NCBI GenBank assembly: GCA_964467985.1
Contig: CAYXTP010000007.1
Coordinates: 1-64,000 of the forward strand
Source: GCA-2720975 sp964467985
GTDB lineage: Bacteria; Planctomycetota; UBA1135; GCA-002686595
DNA: 64,000 bases
Reading direction: 5' to 3'
Shown piece by piece: positions 18,239 through 26,677 of this stretch; position 1 is the first letter of the stretch; each line of letters starts with the position of its first letter. The notes beneath the pieces are model-generated. The model saw nothing but the letters and a program-made list of their open reading frames with translations, was not told the DNA's origin and searched no databases. The position numbers and the translations under genes are program-made.

Positions 18239-19171
18239 ATGACTCGCTACGTTGTAACCGGGGCGTTTGGCTACTCCGGCAAGTACATCACCCAGCGCCT
18301 GCTCACGGCTGGGCACCACGTTCGCACGCTTACGGGATCGGCTCGTCGCGCCAACCACTTCGGTGATCAGGTCGAGGCCATGCCGTTCTGTTTCGACAAC
18401 CCATCGGCGTTGGCCGGCTCGCTGGCAGACACGGACATCCTGATCAACACGTACTGGGTGCGCTTCGATCACGGGGACTTCACCCACGCCCTGGCTGTCA
18501 AGAACACGCTCGCCTTGTTCGACGCCGCGCGCGAGGCGGGTGTGGGTCGAGTCGTGCATGTGAGCATCACGAACCCAAGCGAGAATTCCCCCTTGCCGTA
18601 CTTTGCCGGCAAGGCGCGGCTGGAGCGGGGACTCGTGGAGTCGGGTTTGTGCCATTCGATCCTGCGGCCCGCAGTGCTGTTCGGGCGTGAGGACATTCTG
18701 ATCAACAACATCGCTTGGGCCCTGCGGCGACTGCCCGTGTTCGGGGTCTTTGGCCGTGGTGACTACCGGCTGCAACCCATGCATGTGGAAGACTTCGCAG
18801 ACCTTGCTGTGGATGAAAGCGAGCAGACGGGCAATCGAACCGTGGATGCCATTGGGCCGGAGACATTCACCTACCGCGAACTCGTGCGCAGCATCGGTCA
18901 GATCATCGGCAAACCGCGACCGATCATCGGCGTCCCTCCACTGCTGGGACGCGGCGTCTCTGCCCTGCTGGGCCGAATCGTCGGAGATGTGATGCTGACG
19001 AAGGACGAGATTGGAGGCTTGATGGCCGATCTGCTCGTCACCCCATCGGATCCTTCCGGTTCGACGGTCTTGACCGATTGGGCAAACGAACACCGGGACA
19101 CCCTGGGGGTTCGTTACTCTAGTGAGCTCGCTCGCCGTCGCGATCGAGAGAGCTCGTACTCAGACCTGTGA
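18239..19171 (+). CDS. NAD(P)-binding epimerase/NmrA-like protein
   Basis: 310 residues of the short-chain/atypical SDR type. A Rossmann motif VTGAFGYSGKYI opens the protein (residues 3-14) with R-x-x-x-G spacing behind it. The usual Tyr-x-x-x-Lys catalytic pair may be LPYFAGKARLE (about residues 118-128), where Tyr and Lys are four apart. A later block MHVEDFADLAVD matches the NmrA/complex-I NDUFA9-like proteins. The role could be sugar-nucleotide or quinone-related chemistry; the sequence does not decide. Confidence 0.8.
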   Translation: MTRYVVTGAFGYSGKYITQRLLTAGHHVRTLTGSARRANHFGDQVEAMPFCFDNPSALAGSLADTDILINTYWVRFDHGDFTHALAVKNTLALFDAAREAGVGRVVHVSITNPSENSPLPYFAGKARLERGLVESGLCHSILRPAVLFGREDILINNIAWALRRLPVFGVFGRGDYRLQPMHVEDFADLAVDESEQTGNRTVDAIGPETFTYRELVRSIGQIIGKPRPIIGVPPLLGRGVSALLGRIVGDVMLTKDEIGGLMADLLVTPSDPSGSTVLTDWANEHRDTLGVRYSSELARRRDRESSYSDL

Positions 19172-19184
19172 TCCGATCAAACGC

Positions 19185-19209
19185 CGGTGGGCGAGCCGCA
19201 GGCTCACCG
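19185..19209. terminator. Short hairpin between convergent genes
   Basis: In the 41-base gap between two convergent genes an imperfect inverted repeat is present: GAGCC (19193-19197) pairs with GGCTC (19201-19205), and CGGT (19185-19188) with ACCG (19206-19209). There is no T-run, so termination is only suggested by position. Confidence 0.3.
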
Positions 19210-19212
19210 AGG

Positions 19213-20589
19213 TCAGTCGCAAAATGGCAGGCGCAGGGCGTCGCTGAAGTTGTAGCCGTTAGGACCGCCCGCCAGGTCTCGGTACCACCATTGGAAGTAC
19301 CAAGTGCTCCCGCCGAGGATCTGTCCACCGGGCTTGGGCGGGGCGGTCAGGTCCAGGGGCATGAAGGCACGGCCTGTGCCGTCGGCTTGCACAGCCGACA
19401 AGCGGAAGAAGGGGCCACCTAGGCAGATGAGGCCATCTCCCACGGGCAGGTGACCGCTGGTCGGGGAGTAGAAGAAGATGCCGAAGCTGTTCGGCGGGGA
19501 GCCGGCCGAGAACAGGACTGTGTCGTTGGCGGCGACGCTCTGTGAACCGGCCGAGCCCATGGTTGACGGGCTGCCAGTCGAGTTGGGCAAGGCGTCGCAG
19601 AAGTTCAGTGGGGCGGGGCAGCCCAGGGGCTGACGGTCGAACGGCCAAGCGTTGGACAAGGCCTCCCCATCTCCAAGAGTCGTGTAAACCAACACATCCC
19701 CGCTTCCCGCCGGTGTGGGGACTTGGACGTCCATCAATGTGCCATCCACGCTTGAATTGACGTCGACAGCTCGGATCGGTTCCCCGTCGCCGCCGACCCC
19801 ACGCTGGGTAAACCAGACCTCGTTTTCTGTGCTCGCAAAGTTGGAGCCTCCAAGCGTCAGGGTCGAGCCGTTCAGAGATACCCCACGAATCACGGGCTTG
19901 GTTATGTTCTTGACTCCGTAGATGGCTTGGATGCCAGTCACATCATCGGTGTTGAGTGAGCGCCAGGTCCTCCCGTTCGTCGGCGGGGTGGGAAACATGG
20001 TTGCGAGTGGATCGGCTGAGTGTCCCAAGCCGAGTGCGTGGCCGTACTCGTGGGTTGCGATTCCCTGCAAGTCGTAGAAGCCGGTCTTGGGCGTCCAGTT
20101 TTGTTCGGGACCATCCACCCAGACCCAACATTGGTAGTAAAAGGTCCGCCAACCCGTGCCATCCACAAAGGACTGAGTGAAGGCGAGGATCCCACCGGCA
20201 CACCCGGGTAGTTCCGAGTGAGTGTTGTCACCCACTTGACCTGCAGCGAGCGCTGAGCCCTGGAAGGTGGCGTCAAAGTTGGCGCCACCCGATCCCAAGT
20301 CCGCCGGCTGCCCGGGGTCACCTTGCCCATCTCCGTGCAGTTCGGAGCCCCACTCCACGGTGGCCTTCCAGATGGCCATCTCCGCACCAAGTCGCCCGGG
20401 AAAGTTCGCGTCGGGAACTTGGTTGTCGTTGGCCTCGGGGTCGCTGAAATTGTTGAAGACGCGCACGTCCCGCTGAGTCACATCCAATGTCCAGCCCGTG
20501 GCCACCCAGGCCCAGGCGCTGGGCGGCACAACCAAGTGCAGGGCCGCGAGGCTGGCGGCAGCAGGGGGTAGCAGACGGGGGATCTTCAA
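19213..20589 (-). CDS. Secreted matrixin-type zinc metalloprotease with TIG-like and PGxTW domains
   Basis: 458 residues from a TTG start with a signal peptide (cut near AWAW). The zinc motif HEYGHALGLGH (residues 180-190) has all three His and the Glu, and a Met-turn follows (TMFP, Met198), as in matrixins/metzincins. Around residues 215-310 an IPT/TIG-like beta domain appears (PVIRGVSLNGSTLTLGGSNF). The last 140 residues are the same terminal domain as in the Kelch protein: FCDALPNSTGSPSTM, LICLGG, STWYFQWWYRD and NFSDALRLPFCD. It should act outside the cytoplasm on protein substrates. The small secreted protein gene 37 bases upstream is probably in the same operon. Confidence 0.88.
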   Translation of the reverse strand: MKIPRLLPPAAASLAALHLVVPPSAWAWVATGWTLDVTQRDVRVFNNFSDPEANDNQVPDANFPGRLGAEMAIWKATVEWGSELHGDGQGDPGQPADLGSGGANFDATFQGSALAAGQVGDNTHSELPGCAGGILAFTQSFVDGTGWRTFYYQCWVWVDGPEQNWTPKTGFYDLQGIATHEYGHALGLGHSADPLATMFPTPPTNGRTWRSLNTDDVTGIQAIYGVKNITKPVIRGVSLNGSTLTLGGSNFASTENEVWFTQRGVGGDGEPIRAVDVNSSVDGTLMDVQVPTPAGSGDVLVYTTLGDGEALSNAWPFDRQPLGCPAPLNFCDALPNSTGSPSTMGSAGSQSVAANDTVLFSAGSPPNSFGIFFYSPTSGHLPVGDGLICLGGPFFRLSAVQADGTGRAFMPLDLTAPPKPGGQILGGSTWYFQWWYRDLAGGPNGYNFSDALRLPFCD

Positions 20590-20626
20590 GCCGATTGAGT
20601 GGTGAGAACAGGGAAACTGCCCGGCG

Positions 20627-21217
20627 TCAGCGCTTGCGCTTGGCGTACAGGTCCTTGGCCTGTTTCTCGAGCCCGGTCAGGAGTTGATTGGCGGCCACTG
20701 CGTACCCAGTCCCCCGGCCCTGCACGATCGTTTGGCCCTTGCGCGAAACGAACGTGCGGAACAGCCCACCGTGTGAAGCGTACAGCGCGTTGGAAGCAAA
20801 CCCGCCTCCCATATCCGCGCTCCACTTGTAGAAGGCGACTACGCGGTTGCCGAGACGCACGTCATCCGCCGAGGGTTCTTCTGAGTTGTACACCCCGTTT
20901 TCTTCGTCGATGAATCCACCGGGATAGCTGATCTCGACCGTGGATTGGGCGCCGTTCAGGATGGACGTGCCTTTGATCGTCAGGGTCGTAAAGAAGACCT
21001 CCCCCGAACCGTCGGGAAGCGCAACGGCGGTCACCTGCTTGGACAGGATTTCGCCGTAGATGGCGTTGTCGATGCGCTGCACCATTTGAGGCAGGGTCAG
21101 CTTCTCGATCGAGGCCCAGCAAAGGGCTGAGCCCAAGACGAGGGTCAGTGCAGAAGCCGCGATGGAAATCAGCCGGGGGCGGCGCGGGACTCGGTTTGTC
21201 TTCAACTCAGATCTCAT
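20627..21217 (-). CDS. Small secreted protein of unknown function, paired with the metalloprotease
   Basis: 196 residues. A basic N-terminus and a hydrophobic run (about residues 18-35, ending SALCWAS) indicate export. The mature part starts KLTLPQMVQRIDNAIYGEI and has alternating beta-type blocks (EVFFTTLTIKGTSILNGAQS, LGNRVVAFYKW) with a conserved-looking GGLFRTF. I do not recognise a named family. Its place 37 bases before the metalloprotease gene on the same strand suggests it could be a partner, inhibitor or substrate of that enzyme; this is inference only. Confidence 0.72.
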   Translation of the reverse strand: MRSELKTNRVPRRPRLISIAASALTLVLGSALCWASIEKLTLPQMVQRIDNAIYGEILSKQVTAVALPDGSGEVFFTTLTIKGTSILNGAQSTVEISYPGGFIDEENGVYNSEEPSADDVRLGNRVVAFYKWSADMGGGFASNALYASHGGLFRTFVSRKGQTIVQGRGTGYAVAANQLLTGLEKQAKDLYAKRKR

Positions 21218-21406
21218 GGCGACAAGGCGAAATTGGACTACACCGCCACCCCGGAATCAGCGGGTAAGCAAAATGTACTTGCACCTCTCAGCCTACCCTT
21301 TGCTGCGGCGATTCGCCCGGGATCCCGGCCTTGTGGCGATCCGGGAGGCCTCTGCCACCCGAAAACTCGTCCCCCAGCCCCAACTTGAGCCCCCGCCCTG
21401 CGGCAC

Positions 21407-23893
21407 TCAGTCAGAAGGGCTGAAACCCCCTTCCAGTTCCGCATCCTGGCCCGGATTCAATAGGCCCCACAACTCGCGATCTTCTGGGTTCTCTTTCAAG
21501 AGGTCGAGCAAGAGCGGCCGTGCCCGATCGAACTCGCCTGCGGCGACCCAGGCCATCGCCAGCTTACGTCGAGTCCGACGATCTTCAGGTTGTCGCTCGA
21601 GTAGCGCGTTCCAGACTTGAGCCGCTTGTTCGGGCTGACCCGCTTGCTCGTGGGCTTTGCCCAGGAGTCGCACCGCCTCGAAGTCATCGGGATAGAGCAG
21701 GATGAGATTCTGCAGACGAGTGACGGCTGATTCAGGGTCGAGACTCTCCAGGTCGGCCAGTGCAATCGCCCGTTCGAGAGCTGGCCAGGTGGGCCATATC
21801 TCCGCCGCCGGTCGTAACCACGTATCGATGGACTCGATTTCGCGCTTGCCCGTGAGCACCGCGGCCACCCCATCCCACACTTCGCGTGTCAGGCTGTCGG
21901 GTTCACCGACGGTCAACGCTTCACTGAAGCTGCCCAGGGACTCTTGGGAAATTTCAGTTTTCTTGGCTCGGTCACCCCAAGGAGAGCTGCGCTGCTGGAC
22001 GAAGAAGTGTTCGGAAAGTCCGCGTGTCAAGAACCGGAAATCGTTGCTCGCGTTCGCTTCAGCCAGGCGCTGGGCGAGCTCGAGCTGGCAACGCCGACGC
22101 CGCTCATCCGGCCGCACGAACATCCACTCGAGTTTCCCCGGCCCCGTACGTGGTTCTCCCGCCAGGACGGCGGCGGGCAGTCCGGGCCGCGGCTCAGCTT
22201 CCAGAGTGGCTCCCCAGACAAGACCCAGCGAGGGATGGCTGAGCCCATCAAGGACAAGCAAAACAGGTTCCGGCAGGGCCCGTCGCGACAGGGTTCCACC
22301 GCCATCCATCCAGGCAATGGCCACAGTGCCAGGCGGCAGATCGGGATCCGGGACCATGGGTGCGGAGCCGGCTAGAGGCAAGGCGATCACCAAGTCGTAG
22401 GACCCCGCCTCAATGGCCTCGCGCGCGCTCTCGGGGTCGAGAATGACTCCTGCACTCGGCAGCATGTGCTCGCGGTCACGGAAGAGCCGCTGCTCCAACC
22501 AAGGCATCGACCCGTGCCACGCTGCACTGCGATCTAGGTGAACGACCCCCTCGTTCTTGAGGACAAGCGCCCGCCCGGGTGTCAATTGGCCGATGAGCAG
22601 CGCTCGCGCGCCCGCGCTGCGTATCTCGGGATCCAGCAACGCGGTGGACGCCCTCAAGCGCCGCGCATCGATCCCTCCCCGTTCGCTGTCGGGGGTGAGG
22701 TCAGCGTTGTCCAGTGCGACGCGGTCGATCCCCGGTGCGCTGGGGTGAATGGAAATCTGACCCTGGGGAGTGTCGAAAATCTCTGCGTAGGGTCGCGGGA
22801 AACGCTCCCATGCGGGCAGCACCCGCAGCTGTTGAACTGGAATTACGATCGGTGCGAGTGTTGCGGCCAGGGCTCCGAGCGCTAGGGCCCAGCCCAAGGG
22901 TCTGCGCGTCACCTGCGGGCTGCGCAGGCACCAGTACAACCCGCCCAACCCGATGGCACACATGCCCCAGAGCACGAGTTGGCCGCTGTGAGGTCCGTCG
23001 AGTTCATCGATCCTGGCTCCATGGCCCAGCAGCCGCGGAACTCCCATCAAGCCGGCCGAGGCACCCAGAAACAAACTCGCCAGGGTTGAGCGCCTTCGAA
23101 TTCCGTGCAGCAGGGCACCCAATGCAAAGCCCGGGAGCACGAAGACCAGCGCCCCCAGTAAGAAGTCAAAGGGCAGCTGGCCAAACAGGGAGGCGTCCAG
23201 ACCAAAGCGCTCCAGATAGGCGCGCAAGCCTCGCGGGGTGCAGACATTCCCAACCGCCACCAGGCTCCCCAGCAAGGCGAGCGCGCCAAACAGGCCGGCT
23301 GCCATATGGGCCTTGCCCTCCTGTGTCTTGCCCTCGCGGGCAGCCAACAAACCGCCAAAACTCAGGCCGCCGGCCATGACGGTCAGGGCTAGAGCTGAAG
23401 CGAAGACCGCGTCATCCAGGGGTAGGCCGCCACCGAGCCGGCGCAGGATCCGTGCAGATCCCTCGATTCCCAGTGCGAACCCCATGCCGATCAGAGCGGC
23501 CGTGACCGCGGGCAACACGGGCGAGCCGTCTTGAATTGGCTCCGACTGCTCCGACTGCTCCGGCGCGCTCCGCCAAGAAAACGCGATGAGGAGCACCAGT
23601 GCAACAGCAACCAAAGGCCAGGCCACACTGGTTGACTCGGCCCCCAGGTCGCCAGCCAAACTCTCCAGGGCGACCCCGACAAAGACCCCCACCAACCATG
23701 CGCTGCGGGAATGGCCGTCCAAAATTCGTCCCGAGCACAGCAGCGCACCGGCAACCACGAGCAGCCCACCCGCTCGCAAGCGATAAGCCGCCTCGGCTTC
23801 CACTGCGGACCACTGCAACAGGTCCGCTCCCAGCGGCAGACGCAGTCCAGCGAGTAACGCCCCCAGGAGAGCGCCGAGGAGCAAGCGGTTCAT
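21407..23893 (-). CDS. Polytopic membrane protein with C-terminal TPRs
   Basis: About 828 residues from ATG 23893 (a GTG two codons earlier is possible). The first 370 residues hold roughly ten membrane helices rich in Gly, Ala and Leu. The middle soluble part (about 380-620) has a Rossmann-like feel (SYDLVIALPLAGSAP, PGTVAIAWMDGG) reminiscent of the membrane-fused spermidine-synthase-like proteins, but I cannot find the full catalytic motif set. The last 120 residues are TPR repeats (RLLGKAHEQAGQPEQAAQVW, KLAMAWVAAGEFDRARPLLL). Function is not known; treat the spermidine-synthase resemblance as a lead. Confidence 0.65.
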   Translation of the reverse strand: MNRLLLGALLGALLAGLRLPLGADLLQWSAVEAEAAYRLRAGGLLVVAGALLCSGRILDGHSRSAWLVGVFVGVALESLAGDLGAESTSVAWPLVAVALVLLIAFSWRSAPEQSEQSEPIQDGSPVLPAVTAALIGMGFALGIEGSARILRRLGGGLPLDDAVFASALALTVMAGGLSFGGLLAAREGKTQEGKAHMAAGLFGALALLGSLVAVGNVCTPRGLRAYLERFGLDASLFGQLPFDFLLGALVFVLPGFALGALLHGIRRRSTLASLFLGASAGLMGVPRLLGHGARIDELDGPHSGQLVLWGMCAIGLGGLYWCLRSPQVTRRPLGWALALGALAATLAPIVIPVQQLRVLPAWERFPRPYAEIFDTPQGQISIHPSAPGIDRVALDNADLTPDSERGGIDARRLRASTALLDPEIRSAGARALLIGQLTPGRALVLKNEGVVHLDRSAAWHGSMPWLEQRLFRDREHMLPSAGVILDPESAREAIEAGSYDLVIALPLAGSAPMVPDPDLPPGTVAIAWMDGGGTLSRRALPEPVLLVLDGLSHPSLGLVWGATLEAEPRPGLPAAVLAGEPRTGPGKLEWMFVRPDERRRRCQLELAQRLAEANASNDFRFLTRGLSEHFFVQQRSSPWGDRAKKTEISQESLGSFSEALTVGEPDSLTREVWDGVAAVLTGKREIESIDTWLRPAAEIWPTWPALERAIALADLESLDPESAVTRLQNLILLYPDDFEAVRLLGKAHEQAGQPEQAAQVWNALLERQPEDRRTRRKLAMAWVAAGEFDRARPLLLDLLKENPEDRELWGLLNPGQDAELEGGFSPSD

Positions 23894-23977
23894 GACCACA
23901 GCCTAGGACCTGCACTACCCGTTTGCAGCACAATCGCACGGGCGTGGGTGCGGATTCGTGGCAGACTGGAGATCCCC

Positions 23978-25084
23978 ATGGCCACCCACGTTCCCCCTGC
24001 ACTCCCGCCTCTTCCCTCCCGGGCTCGGAGTGCTCGCCTGCGCGCACGGCTGTTGGAGTGGTATGGGCAGAACGCCCGCGACTTGCCGTGGCGTCGGACC
24101 CAGGATCCGTACTCCATCTGGGTCAGCGAAGCGATGCTGCAACAGACGCAAGTGGAGACGGTGATCGATTACTACCGCCGCTTCCTGGAGGCATTCCCGG
24201 ACGTGGCAAGTTTGGCTCGGGCTCCGGAGGAGCAGGTGCTTGGACTATGGAGCGGACTCGGCTACTACCGCCGTGCGCGATCCCTGCAGGCGGCTGCTCG
24301 CATCATCACCGACCAGCATGCCGGGCAGTTTCCCCGTGACGAGGCGGCGGCCTTGGCCTTGCCTGGAGTCGGTCGCTACACGGCCGGGGCGGTCCTGTCC
24401 ATCGCGTACGACCTGCCTCAGCCCCTGGTGGATGGCAACGTCGAGCGTGTGTTCAGCCGGATGTTCGGTCTAGACCTGGTGGCCGGGTCCAGGGAGCTGG
24501 TCCGCCACTGCTGGGATCTCGCCCAGCACCTTGTGCCCAAATGCGGAGCGGGCGATTGGAACCAAGCGCTCATGGAGTTGGGCGCCACGGTTTGCACGCC
24601 GCGCAGGGCCGACTGCAGCCCATGTCCTCTGCGGCGTTCGTGTCTTGCACGCCGCGCCGGGCGCGTGGATGAATTGCCCCGGGCCAAACAGCGCGCCCTG
24701 GCTTCGGCTTTGGAAGTGGAAATGCTCGTGATCCGGCGCAAGGGCAAGTTGCTCTTGGAGCGCCGCCCAGTTGACCAGGCCCTGGGAGGACTCTGGCAAC
24801 TTCCCACCCGCGCTGTGGCGGGTGCCGGAAATGCCACCTCCAAGCTCTTCGAGAGTGATTGGGCCTCTGGGCTGCGAGCTCGGGAGGCGGCCGACTTGGG
24901 GCGCCTGCGCCACAGCATCACTCGCTTTGCGATTCAAGCGCGCATCTTGCCGGGGCTTGCCCGAGGACGCAGAGCCGTGGGCCTAGCGTGGTTTGACTCG
25001 CAGGCGCTGGCTTCCCTGGCCGTGACGGGCATGACCCGCAAGGCCCTGACCCGACTGGGTGATGAGTCAATCGCCAGCAAATGA
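23978..25084 (+). CDS. mutY: A/G-specific adenine DNA glycosylase
   Basis: 368 residues from ATG 23978. It removes adenine mispaired with 8-oxoguanine or guanine. The N-terminal catalytic domain shows the DPYSIWVSEAMLQQTQV block with catalytic Glu, the helix-hairpin-helix LPGVGRYTAGAV, and the catalytic Asp in LVDGNVERVFSR. The [4Fe-4S] loop is intact: C-x6-C-x2-C-x5-C in CTPRRADCSPCPLRRSC. A C-terminal Nudix-like 8-oxoG-recognition domain follows (LLLERRPVDQALGGLWQLPT). The 3' end overlaps the next gene if that starts at 25062. Confidence 0.95.
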   Translation: MATHVPPALPPLPSRARSARLRARLLEWYGQNARDLPWRRTQDPYSIWVSEAMLQQTQVETVIDYYRRFLEAFPDVASLARAPEEQVLGLWSGLGYYRRARSLQAAARIITDQHAGQFPRDEAAALALPGVGRYTAGAVLSIAYDLPQPLVDGNVERVFSRMFGLDLVAGSRELVRHCWDLAQHLVPKCGAGDWNQALMELGATVCTPRRADCSPCPLRRSCLARRAGRVDELPRAKQRALASALEVEMLVIRRKGKLLLERRPVDQALGGLWQLPTRAVAGAGNATSKLFESDWASGLRAREAADLGRLRHSITRFAIQARILPGLARGRRAVGLAWFDSQALASLAVTGMTRKALTRLGDESIASK

Positions 25085-26090
25085 GTCTGGACGGAAGGGG
25101 GAGGCGAGCCGCTACACTTCCATAAGGGGTGGCTTCGGCCCCTCCGGCGACCTTCCCTCCCAAAACGAGATCGACATCGATTCCCTCTCTCAACAAGATG
25201 GCCAGCCCAGCGCTCGGGGCGTGACCCTGCTCGTTCCCGCATTCAACGAAGAGCACGGGATAGAAGGTGTGGTGCGCCGACTGGCGGCCCTGGACTTGGG
25301 CGTCGAAACCGAAGTCCTCGTCGTGGACGACGGATCCACCGACGGCACGGCCGCTCGTCTCGATGAGTTGCAAGCAGACATCTCCAACCTGCGCGTACTC
25401 AAACACGGGGTGAACCGAGGCTACGGCGCATCCTTGAAGACGGGCTTCAAGAGCGCTCGCACCGGAGTCGTGGTGATCACGGACGCCGACGACACTTATC
25501 CTGAAGATCGCATCGCCGAGTTGATCGCCAGGGTGGACGATGGAGCAGACATGGCCGTTGGGGCGCGCACAGGGCCCCAGGTGAGAATCCCGTTGATCCG
25601 TAGACCGGCCAAGGCAGCCCTGCGTTCCCTGGCCTCCTACCTGGGAGGCGTAAAGATCCCGGACCTGAACTCGGGTATGCGGGCCATTCGGCGAAAGGTT
25701 GTCATGCAGTATGAGGCCATTCTGCCCCAGGGATTCAGTTTCACCACGACGATCACCCTGGCCTGCCTGACCAACAATCACCGCGTGGACTACGTCACCA
25801 TCGACTACGCCGCGCGCACGGGCAGCTCGAAGATCCGGCCCATTCGGGACACTCTGGGTTTCACCGCGTTGATCATTCGCACGGTGCTGTACTTCAATCC
25901 CCTGAAGGTCTTCTATCCCCTGGCGACCGTGATCGCGCTGGGTCTGATGGGCTCCCTGTACTACGACATGGTCGTGGAAGATCCCGCCAACCTGGGCGAC
26001 AAGACCGTGCTCATGTTTGTTGCCCTCGTGCAGGTGTTGTCGATCGGGCTGATCGCGGACCTCATCGACAAGAAATCGCGCCTGCACTAG
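25062..26090 (+). CDS. Family 2 glycosyltransferase (dolichol-phosphate-mannose-synthase-like)
   Basis: Up to 342 residues. A GT-A fold is shown by TLLVPAFNEEHGIEGVVRRL, LVVDDGSTDGT with the nucleotide-sugar Asp pair, and DADDTYPEDRI as the metal-binding DxD. Two membrane helices close the protein (LATVIALGLMGSLYY and VLMFVALVQVLSIGLIADL), so it transfers sugar to a lipid carrier at the membrane. The start is uncertain: ATG 25062 overlaps mutY by 23 bases and adds about 50 poorly structured residues, while GTG 25221 opens directly on the domain. Confidence 0.85.
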   Translation: MSQSPANESGRKGEASRYTSIRGGFGPSGDLPSQNEIDIDSLSQQDGQPSARGVTLLVPAFNEEHGIEGVVRRLAALDLGVETEVLVVDDGSTDGTAARLDELQADISNLRVLKHGVNRGYGASLKTGFKSARTGVVVITDADDTYPEDRIAELIARVDDGADMAVGARTGPQVRIPLIRRPAKAALRSLASYLGGVKIPDLNSGMRAIRRKVVMQYEAILPQGFSFTTTITLACLTNNHRVDYVTIDYAARTGSSKIRPIRDTLGFTALIIRTVLYFNPLKVFYPLATVIALGLMGSLYYDMVVEDPANLGDKTVLMFVALVQVLSIGLIADLIDKKSRLH

Positions 26091-26108
26091 AGGTCCACGG
26101 ACGCCTCT

Positions 26109-26528
26109 CTAGGCGGCGTAGACGCCCCGCACCACTCGGCGCAGGAAGTGCTCGCAAGCGCGGCGGCCACATTCGTCCACGTCCAATCGTGCTGCGATAG
26201 CGGCAGAGGATGCGCGGCCCTGGTTATCCAAGGACAGGGGCACGAGCAGTCTGCGTTCACTTTCAGCCGAGCGCAGGCAGACTTCGATGTCCGCTCCGTG
26301 AGCTTCAAGGGTCAGGGTCTGACGTTCCCCGTTTGCACTGCGCAGCTGATAGCGGACGCCCTGTTCGACGGGCGCGTCAAGGGTGAGGCAACCGGCAAAC
26401 GAAATCGTGAGTCCGTTCCGGATGGCCACGCGATGGGCGCCCAAGTTGACGTCACGCAGTTTGCGCAGAAGGCGGCGTGTGTGGCGTTCGCTCAGATCGT
26501 GGCCATTGTGATTGGTGGGGTTCGACAT
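26109..26528 (-). CDS. Hypothetical protein
   Basis: 139 residues from ATG 26528, with AGG about nine bases before it. The N-terminus is polar (SERHTRRLLRKLRDVNLG), the middle beta-rich (TLTLEAHGADIEVCLRS). A role cannot be assigned; a small beta-barrel regulator is possible but not supported by a motif. Competing frames on both strands cover the same place, and this one is chosen because its composition looks most protein-like. It converges with the glycosyltransferase gene and diverges from the next gene. Confidence 0.5.
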   Translation of the reverse strand: MSNPTNHNGHDLSERHTRRLLRKLRDVNLGAHRVAIRNGLTISFAGCLTLDAPVEQGVRYQLRSANGERQTLTLEAHGADIEVCLRSAESERRLLVPLSLDNQGRASSAAIAARLDVDECGRRACEHFLRRVVRGVYAA

Positions 26529-26677
26529 GGGGACCTTTGGAAAGGGTGGGCCTCCTCTATCGACTTTCGGGTCCCAGACCCTGAAGGTGGGGCGCGTGGC
26601 AGGCCCAATAGCCCCTCTTGTGGGCCCACAGCGGGATACACTGCCCCTGAGCGCGCTAGCGCCTAGCCCCGACCCAC

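Noticed and set aside
18197..19093. A 298-codon open frame on the - strand
   Set aside because: It lies antisense to the NAD-epimerase gene, which has a Rossmann motif; no recognisable protein feature in the antisense frame.
24918..26087. A 389-codon open frame on the - strand
   Set aside because: It is the exact antisense of the family 2 glycosyltransferase and the end of mutY, whose motifs are clear; a shadow of GC-rich codon use.
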